Part shown: positions 8,973 to 15,700 of the stretch, piece by piece
Numbering within the stretch: the stretch's first letter is position 1
How the letters are laid out: the number at the start of each line of letters is the position of its first letter
Source: Defluviitaleaceae bacterium
GTDB taxonomy: Bacteria; Bacillota; Clostridia; Lachnospirales; WQUN01
Direction: 5' to 3'
Assembly (NCBI GenBank): GCA_009785615.1
Contig: WQVX01000013.1
Location: forward strand, 1-35,099
DNA length: 35,099 nt
Program-made: the position numbers and the translations under genes
Notes under the pieces: generated by a model
Told to the model about the DNA's origin: nothing
The model's database searches: none
The model's input: the letters and a program-made list of their open reading frames with translations, nothing else

Positions 8973-9770
8973 ATGAATACGGATGATGTATTACAATTTA
9001 CAGCCGAAATGCAGAAACAAAAAGGAAAAGTCGCGCTTATTACAATCACCGGGGTTACAGGCTCAACTCCTGCCGGCATTGGTCAAATGATGGCGGTAAC
9101 ATCAAAAGGCGAAAGTGTAGGCACAGTAGGGGGAGGAGCGGCAGAGCACGCCCTTAAACAGAAGGCTGTTCAGGCTATAGAAGAAGGCAAAGCCTTTTTT
9201 ACATTTTCATTTGAACTTAGTGAGACCGGTATGGTTTGTGGAGGCACTGTATCAGGATTTGGTAATGTATTTGGTATACAGCACCGCGTTGTAATATTTG
9301 GTGGCGGTCACATTGCACGATGCATTGCGCCTATTGCAGCAGTAGCGGGCTTTGATGTAACTATTGTAGAAGAAAGGGCTGAAATGGAGTCTTTTTTTTC
9401 CGGCTCTATCAATGCAAATGTCCGTTTTATTTTGTCTCATCCCGGAGAATATGAAGATAAGATTAGCTTAGATAAGAATACTTACGTGGTGATTACTACA
9501 TACGGCCACCAAGCAGACCAAGCTGCATTAAACTTTTGCATAAATAAGGATTTAGCTTATTTAGGCATGATTGGATCAAAACGGAAAATAGAAGTAATAA
9601 AAAGCACTTTAGATTTTTCCGAAAAAGTAGTGAAGCACCTTTATGCTCCTATAGGGCTGGATATTGCAAGCGAAAAGCCCGGCGAAATTGCCGTTGGTAT
9701 AGTAGCTGAAATATTAGCCGTTAAAAATAAAGGGATCTTGCGCCATAAAAAAGATGGCGAATATGTCTAA
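8973..9770 (+). CDS. XdhC/CoxI family molybdenum hydroxylase accessory protein
   Basis: XdhC-type proteins bind molybdenum cofactor, support its sulfuration and deliver it to xanthine dehydrogenase-like enzymes. The 265-residue product has an N-terminal XdhC/CoxI domain (VALITITGVTGSTPAGIGQMM, TVGGGAAEH, MVCGGTVSGF) and a C-terminal Rossmann domain (VVIFGGGHIARCIAPIA, then VITTYGHQADQ and LGMIGSKRK). Both halves are intact and the length is normal. A GAAAGGA site precedes the ATG by about 10 bases. In this operon it is probably the chaperone that works with YqeB and YqeC on a selenium-bearing cofactor rather than a conventional sulfurated one; that is inference from context. The next gene, a PstS-like lipoprotein, begins 17 bases later. 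Confidence 0.9.
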   Translation: MNTDDVLQFTAEMQKQKGKVALITITGVTGSTPAGIGQMMAVTSKGESVGTVGGGAAEHALKQKAVQAIEEGKAFFTFSFELSETGMVCGGTVSGFGNVFGIQHRVVIFGGGHIARCIAPIAAVAGFDVTIVEERAEMESFFSGSINANVRFILSHPGEYEDKISLDKNTYVVITTYGHQADQAALNFCINKDLAYLGMIGSKRKIEVIKSTLDFSEKVVKHLYAPIGLDIASEKPGEIAVGIVAEILAVKNKGILRHKKDGEYV

Positions 9771-9787
9771 AGTTAGGAAGATGTTTT

Positions 9788-10687
9788 ATGAAAAATTTTT
9801 TTGCTTATTTTATTTTTTTTGCCCTTTTTGCTGCATTAATGACCGGTTGTTCAAATTCTGAAAATGAAGCCGCAAGCAATAACGAGCTTGGGACACAAAT
9901 TATGTTTAATGGCTCTTCAACGCTTGCATCTGTTATTGCATCCATTGCTGCTGATTTCAGTGAAACTTATGAAACTTGGGATAATGTTAATTCAAATTTT
10001 CCAAATGCGCCAATCTCCATTCATGTAGCTTCCGGCGGGTCCGGCCAAGGTATCAGAACTGTTATAGACCAAACCACAGATTTTGGAATGTTGGCACGAG
10101 AAGTAAGGGAATCTGAAAGAGAACAAATCTCTTATATTCAAGAATATCTGATTGGGATAGATGCTTTGACTGTTGCAATTAATCCTGAAAATCCACTTGC
10201 TTCCCTCAAGGATGGCTTAACAACAGAAGAAATTGTAAGAATATTTTCCGGCGAATATGAAACATGGAGAGATTTTGCCCCTTCCCTTCCCGATGAAGAA
10301 ATTGTAGTTATCATAAGAGATATTGGCGGTGGTGCTCATGAAGTTTTCCAAGACAATATAATGGGTGATGTAGATGTTAGAATTGATGCTATACAAGCAC
10401 CTTCTATGGGCGCGCTTGTAAATCGAGTAATTGAAAACAGAAATGCAATTGGATATGCTTCATTTGGTGTTTCTAACCAACATAAAGATAGTTTAGTTTT
10501 GCTTAATGTTGATGGCGTAGCACCAAGTATCGAAAATATAATGAATGGAAGCTACATAATTCAAAGGCCATTGCTGCTTGTGTTTTCCGGAGAACCTGAT
10601 GATATTCAAAGCTCTTTTCTTGATGTTATATTGGGTGAAGAAGGACAAAGAAAGATTGAAGATATGGGGTTTATTCCAATAAATTAA
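9788..10687 (+). CDS. PstS-like oxyanion-binding lipoprotein, solitary
   Basis: A 299-residue extracellular substrate-binding protein. It has a lipoprotein signal (hydrophobic stretch, then LMTGCSN lipobox with Cys at ~21). The phosphate-binding-protein fold signatures are visible: FNGSSTLASVI near residue 42, SGGSGQGIRT near 82, and a C-terminal GEEGQRKIEDMGFIPI tail that closes most PstS proteins. No permease or ATPase genes (pstCAB) adjoin it. It sits 17 bases after the xdhC-like gene with its own AGGAAG site, so it is probably co-transcribed with the SDMH genes. Phosphate is the default ligand from family membership. A ligand related to the operon (molybdate, selenite or selenate) is a speculative alternative that sequence alone cannot settle. 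Confidence 0.8.
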   Translation: MKNFFAYFIFFALFAALMTGCSNSENEAASNNELGTQIMFNGSSTLASVIASIAADFSETYETWDNVNSNFPNAPISIHVASGGSGQGIRTVIDQTTDFGMLAREVRESEREQISYIQEYLIGIDALTVAINPENPLASLKDGLTTEEIVRIFSGEYETWRDFAPSLPDEEIVVIIRDIGGGAHEVFQDNIMGDVDVRIDAIQAPSMGALVNRVIENRNAIGYASFGVSNQHKDSLVLLNVDGVAPSIENIMNGSYIIQRPLLLVFSGEPDDIQSSFLDVILGEEGQRKIEDMGFIPIN

Positions 10688-10689
10688 CC

Positions 10690-10720
10690 ATCAATCGATC
10701 TCATTTTGTCACCAATTGAT
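10690..10720 (-). repeat. Conserved-loop hairpin, copy 2
   Basis: Stem ATCAAT(TG)/(CG)ATTGAT encloses the 15-nt loop GTGACAAAATGAGAT, read on the minus strand. One stem position pairs as G-U only in that orientation, which suggests the functional strand is minus. It starts three bases after the PstS-like stop codon, so on the plus strand it can also fold, and a TTTTT run at 10723-10727 would make it a weak terminator for that operon. Confidence 0.8.
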
Positions 10721-10735
10721 CGTTTTTATACGGTT

Positions 10736-10779
10736 AGGCAATGTCAAGAAAAATGAAACTTTATTTCTTGACATTGCCT
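10736..10779. terminator. Perfect 16-bp inverted repeat after the PstS-like gene
   Basis: Arms AGGCAATGTCAAGAAA (10736-10751) and TTTCTTGACATTGCCT (10764-10779) pair perfectly around a 12-nt loop. There is no long T run directly after it, so it may be a terminator working with the hairpin just upstream, an mRNA-stabilising structure or a protein-binding palindrome. Confidence 0.55.
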
Positions 10780-10789
10780 TAATTTATAT

Positions 10790-10818
10790 TTGACGAATTG
10801 TACCAAATCTAATAGAAT
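10790..10818 (+). promoter_or_regulatory. Promoter of the SpoIID/LytB-type gene
   Basis: TTGACG at 10790-10795 and TAGAAT at 10813-10818 are separated by 17 bases, a good vegetative sigma-A-type match. The gene start is about 60 bases downstream. If the gene were sporulation-specific a different sigma motif would be expected, so this promoter hints at vegetative expression. Confidence 0.6.
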
Positions 10819-10876
10819 AATCCTCTGTACAAAACCTCATATTCATGTAACTTACTACTTCTAAGGAGATCTTCTC

Positions 10877-12220
10877 ATGAAAAAAGCTTCAGTAAAATTC
10901 TTGTTTTTCTTACTTATGACGATAGTACTATCATCTCATTACTTTATCTTTTCTGCTTATGCTAATCCTTTAGTCACTAATATTCGGATAGGCTTACTTG
11001 ATGATTTTAGCAAAAGGACTTCTATTACCATTAACAATACAAGCATAATATATAATCAACACCATCGCTTGGAATCATCAATTGGATTTACGATAAGACC
11101 ATATTATGTTCGGCAAATTGCTTTATATAGTGGAAACCAGCGATTGCGCATTTTTAATGATCCTATACAATTACAAGACTCTAATGGGGGCTTAATGTTA
11201 CTTGATGGTACAGCATACCGTGGTGCTATAGAATTTGCACTGCTTGATAACTACGGTTTGACCGCTATCAACATCCTTCCGCTAGAAGAATACCTTTTTA
11301 GTGTTGTCCCTTCAGAAATGCCGGCAAGTTGGCATCCGGAAGCCCTAAAAGCCCAGGCTGTGGCTGCTCGTACTTATACAATTTTTACAATGTCACGAGG
11401 AAGTGTACACACAGGCTTTGATCTTTGCGATCGTGTACATTGCCAAGTGTATCGCGGGGTGGAATGGGAAAATACGGCATCTACTCAAGCAGTTTTGGCC
11501 ACTACAGGGCTTGCACTATATTTTAATGGACAACTTATTGAAGCTGTATATTTTGCCAGCAGTGGTGGCAATACAGAAAATTCAGAAAATGTTTGGCTGG
11601 AGTCTCGTCCTTATCTACGCAGTGTACCGGATATCCATGAACATGAGCCTGTTGTTTGGAACAGAACTTTTACCCTATCAGAAATCACTACTTTGCTAAA
11701 CCAAAATAACCACAGTATTGGGACAGCAACAGGAATATATATTGGAGGGTCACACCCTTCCGGCAGGGTAGAGTCTTTAATAATTAGCGGGACAACCGGA
11801 CAAGTCATATTAACAGGTGAAGAAATACGTACTTTTTTTAGCACTTCTATTGATGGATCGTTAAAAAGTCGCAATTTCACTTTAACAGGGGATTTTGAAA
11901 TGTTATCACCTATTAATATAGCCATCTTTGACGGCCATCAGGTTTTTGACATATCACCTGTAGGTTTATATGGGATCTCTGCCCAAGGAAATGCTTCAAT
12001 TATGGAATCTTTTAGCAAAACAAGTGGTTCGGTTACTATAGCCCATGGGGAAAGTGTCCAGCCTCCTACTTCTGTATTAAGTGATGTTATTACAATAAAT
12101 GGCAGAGGCTTTGGTCATGGAGTAGGTATGAGTCAAAGAGGTGCTAACGGAATGGCTTTGCGAGGATATACATTTAGGGATATATTAGCCCATTTTTATA
12201 GGAATACTACATTGCGTTAA
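10877..12220 (+). CDS. SpoIID/LytB domain exported protein
   Basis: A 447-residue secreted protein with an N-terminal signal peptide (cut near YANP, residue ~30). The SpoIID/LytB core spans roughly residues 130-445. It includes LPLEEYLFSVVPSEMPASWHPEALKAQAVAARTYT (from ~134), the CQVYRG motif, the SSGGNTENSENVW motif and the closing GRGFGHGVGMSQRGANGMA run. SpoIID proteins are lytic transglycosylases of spore engulfment; LytB relatives enhance amidases. Here the N-terminal ~110 residues and the whole length are longer than classical SpoIID (about 340 residues), so a vegetative LytB-like wall enzyme is equally possible. It has a GGAG site at 10864-10867 and a vegetative-type promoter, with no SpoIIQ or SpoIIID neighbour. 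The next gene is ~490 bases away. Confidence 0.87.
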   Translation: MKKASVKFLFFLLMTIVLSSHYFIFSAYANPLVTNIRIGLLDDFSKRTSITINNTSIIYNQHHRLESSIGFTIRPYYVRQIALYSGNQRLRIFNDPIQLQDSNGGLMLLDGTAYRGAIEFALLDNYGLTAINILPLEEYLFSVVPSEMPASWHPEALKAQAVAARTYTIFTMSRGSVHTGFDLCDRVHCQVYRGVEWENTASTQAVLATTGLALYFNGQLIEAVYFASSGGNTENSENVWLESRPYLRSVPDIHEHEPVVWNRTFTLSEITTLLNQNNHSIGTATGIYIGGSHPSGRVESLIISGTTGQVILTGEEIRTFFSTSIDGSLKSRNFTLTGDFEMLSPINIAIFDGHQVFDISPVGLYGISAQGNASIMESFSKTSGSVTIAHGESVQPPTSVLSDVITINGRGFGHGVGMSQRGANGMALRGYTFRDILAHFYRNTTLR

Positions 12221-12330
12221 ATGATCATATTCTGTAACGTGTTGTCAAGGTTACAATGTTGGCAACCACGACATTCTAATTTAAAAATTGAGCGGAAATA
12301 GTCAAGAAAACGAGAAAGTATATCCAAGTC

Positions 12331-12373
12331 AAAGAGACTTTCCTTAAAAACACCGGTGAGGGGAAGTCTTTTT
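12331..12373 (+). terminator. Probable terminator after the SpoIID/LytB-type gene
   Basis: GACTTTCCT (12336-12344) pairs with AGGGGAAGTC (12359-12368), using two G-U pairs, and is followed at once by TTTTT. It lies about 115 bases beyond the stop codon. The rest of the 12221-12712 interval is AT-rich with no coding signal, apart from the leader hairpin before the xylanase gene. Confidence 0.5.
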
Positions 12374-12605
12374 GGAGATTGGTATATTTTTACTCCAAAA
12401 TTGCACAATAATAGTTTGATATTGATTTCAAATTAGAAAGACATTTATTACATAACCTAAAACTATATGAAAGTTTAATTAACAAATTTATATTCGTATC
12501 AAAGAGTTTTTTTGTGAAAATTCACTTCGAGTCTTTAATTATTACAAAAAGCCTTTAGTTTCTCCATGTACAGTGTCAAAATGTATTGGTATTATATTGG
12601 ATAAT

Positions 12606-12668
12606 ATAGCAACTTAACTTTACGGGAACTCAGTATTTGGCGAAAAATACGCAAAGTTAAATTGCTAT
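12606..12668 (+). promoter_or_regulatory. Structured 5' leader of the xylanase gene
   Basis: A 16-bp inverted repeat with one mismatch (12606-12621 with 12653-12668) encloses a nested perfect hairpin GTATTT-GGCGAA-AAATAC (12633-12650). It ends 29 bases before the ribosome binding site AAAAGGAGG (12697-12704). A possible -10 box GATAAT (12600-12605) overlaps its start, so the structure lies in or just beyond the promoter. It could be an mRNA 5' structure, a riboregulator or an operator. No known riboswitch consensus was matched. Confidence 0.6.
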
Positions 12669-12712
12669 GTCGTATCTGTTAAGTACTAGTAGAAGAAAAG
12701 GAGGTTTTATTT

Positions 12713-15700
12713 GTGATGTGTAATGTTGGGCGAAAGCGCGTAATTGCCTATTTAGTTGCTTTCGCCATGGTGTTCAGCACATTTTCGCCACTGACTGTTA
12801 TGGCGGAAGAAGGCAATGACATTGGAGATGGGTATGTTGAGGTTTTTATACCTGATCCTGAAGTGTCAGAAGATGAATCTGATGATAGCGAAAGCACTTC
12901 AGATTATGAAGGAGGAGATGATAACACTTACATCGAAGGAGATTATTCTTACAACTTAAATGATGATCTCAACGATGTAAACGTAGAAAATGATGAAGTA
13001 TTTAATGGCAATGATGCCAATAATGAGTACGAGGATCAATACTACGATGAATACGCCACAGAAAATGAAGTTGGGTACAATTATGGAGAAAATGACTTTT
13101 ATGATGAAATCGTTGTAGATTATTTTTCTTCTGCTTATGTACCTTATGTTCATGTTTCTTCTTACTTAAACCTAGATCCATTTATCTTGACACTTTCGGG
13201 AGATGTTGAAGTTATTTTCGATATGCAAGATGACCTTGTATTGCTTGGGCCGCTTACCGGAACAACATATTTACAAGAGTTTGGTAGCGGGATGAATGTA
13301 GCTGTTAATGAAGCTACAGTTGCAGGCGAAACTGTAAGATACATCCAAGTTCTTGAAGTAAACGATAACGGTCAGGGGCTTACCATCCTTACAAGTGACA
13401 TGGATTTAGAAGAAGGCGATCGACTTATAGTTACCGGGCGTCCCGGAGCTAATTTCCCGGATGCTAACAGAAGTATGATGCTTCGCAGATCAGTTGGGAT
13501 TGATTGGAATGATCAGCAATTGAATGCTGACAATGATCCTCAGCCAACTTTTTCACTATCACATATTATTAGTGCTGCTGAGTTAGCCCCCGGTGTTAAC
13601 ATTCATATTCATGCCAATACTTGGGGTGCTCCGGGATTAGACAATTCAGTTTTTTATATCGACAGCATCATCATTACTCGTGACCTTGGCGATGTTGAAG
13701 AAGATGATCGCGAAGTCATTTACTCTTTGACTGAAGATGCTTATATCCAATCTCTTACCGGTGCCGGCCCGGCAATGCTTATACAGCCTTTTACTACAAC
13801 AAATCTTGCCGGCACACCATACTTGCAGCCAAGTGGTGGTGCTGTAATTACTGTTTACGAATATGATGATGTAAATTTCCTTCATGTAGGCGGTAGAAGC
13901 AATGATTGGGATGGCTTAGATCTTATGTTTGATCCTATGGATTTGCTTCCGGGTAATGTATACCATGTGCGTGTATCCGGGCGCATAGATGGTACAGCAC
14001 CTGCCGGAGCTTCCATAATGCTTCAAGGGATTCCCGGTCATGATTGGACAAATAATACCAATATTTCCTCTAACGAAAGCTTTGTGCTTACCCACACCCT
14101 TTCTGCTTCAAACCTGGACAACTGGGACGTAATCCGTATCACTACAAACAGTGGCGGAGCATCAATGTCCTTCTACATCCACACAATAGAGTTTGGTACA
14201 GAACTTCCTGCTGATTTGCCTTTTACTCCACCGGGACTTCCCGGTGCAGGCGATGCGCTTTACTCTTTAGCTAACCACACAGAATTCCAAGATTTAGATA
14301 TTGGCGATATATTTACAGGAGTAGCACCGTTACAAGGTGCAGGCACAGTCACTTTAACTGTAGTGGATCATGCAACTTATGCCGGAAATGCAATTTCACT
14401 TACAGGCAGAGGTGATCAAAACTGGCACAGCCTTGATGTTCTTTTAGGATCCGAAAATGTGAATTTAGCTGTCTACAATGAATATTCTGTAACAGTTGAA
14501 GGGCGAGTAATCGGCGTGCCTCCTGCCGGAGCAGAAGTATTCTTACAAGGTGCCGCCAACCCATGGCCTTTCTTGGCCGGTAGCGGCCCGTTAACCGAAG
14601 ATGGTACATTTACGTTAACAGCTTATTTAGATGCATCCAATTTGCCTAATATAGGTGGAGCACTTAGAATTCAAACCAATGGTGATGGTATAGGAATGTC
14701 CTTCATCATTGATGATATTGAAATTGTGCTTGAATATGCAGGCGAACCTGAAGAAGAGCCGGAAAACGGCTATGAAACCGTACTGTACCGCTTGTCAGAA
14801 GATGCAGATGTTCAAGCTCTTTCTGCTTCTGCTTCATTTGCCGGCGGGCAATTTAATGATGTGTCACCATATTTAATCTCATCTGCTAACCCTACTATCA
14901 CTGTTGTAGATGGTTCTTATGGTAATGCTTTGCAAATTACAGACAGACCGGCAGGCACTGGCGAGTGGTATGGAATTGATATTTTATTTAATCCAATGGG
15001 CTTGGTTTCTGGTGCCGTCTATGAATTTAGAGCATGGGGAAGTATTTACGGTGAGATTCCAATAAGTGAAGGAACCCCTGCAATGCAATTTGCACAACCA
15101 AATACCCCTTGGGGTGGCTATGCAGGTCATGTTGCAACCCTTGATAATGGCGAATGGACTTTAACTCTTAGACTTTCCGGAGCATTATTGAATTCAATTA
15201 TTACAGGTCAAACTCAACCGGGCGTCCGAATTGCAACTAATGTACACGGACGAACCATGTCCTTCATCATTGATGAAATTGAAGTAGTTATGATTGGCGA
15301 TCCGGAAGTAACCTTTATACTGGAGCATCAAATTACTTTTGATGATGCAAGCTGGGCAGCATACCAAGATTATCTATCAGCAGGCGATCAGATGACCGGT
15401 ACAAGAGTAACCAACCGTGGTAATTCTGATAACTACTCTTTCCGCTTAGAGAATACAACAGGCAATTTTTACAGTGGTCAAGGTAATTACTTGCGTTTTG
15501 ACCTGCCTGAAAATATTCCTAACGGTACAATGGTTAGAATCTCTTGGGATGTATTTGTACCTTCCGGAGAAAATCCGGATGCAACAACTATAGTTGGCCC
15601 GGGTTTGGTAATAAACAGCTTCTTTGGTACACCTGACTATCAGCCAACAAATACCCAACCTGAACCCGGAGACCTTGGCGGCAGAACTACCCCTATGGAT

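Noticed and set aside
12221-12605. Gene in the gap before the xylanase
   Set aside because: No frame with a ribosome binding site and protein-like composition; only a terminator-like hairpin and AT-rich DNA.
12606-12668. Cyclic-di-GMP-I riboswitch
   Set aside because: Only the short ACGCAAAG string matches; the paired elements and the AAACC side of the consensus are absent.
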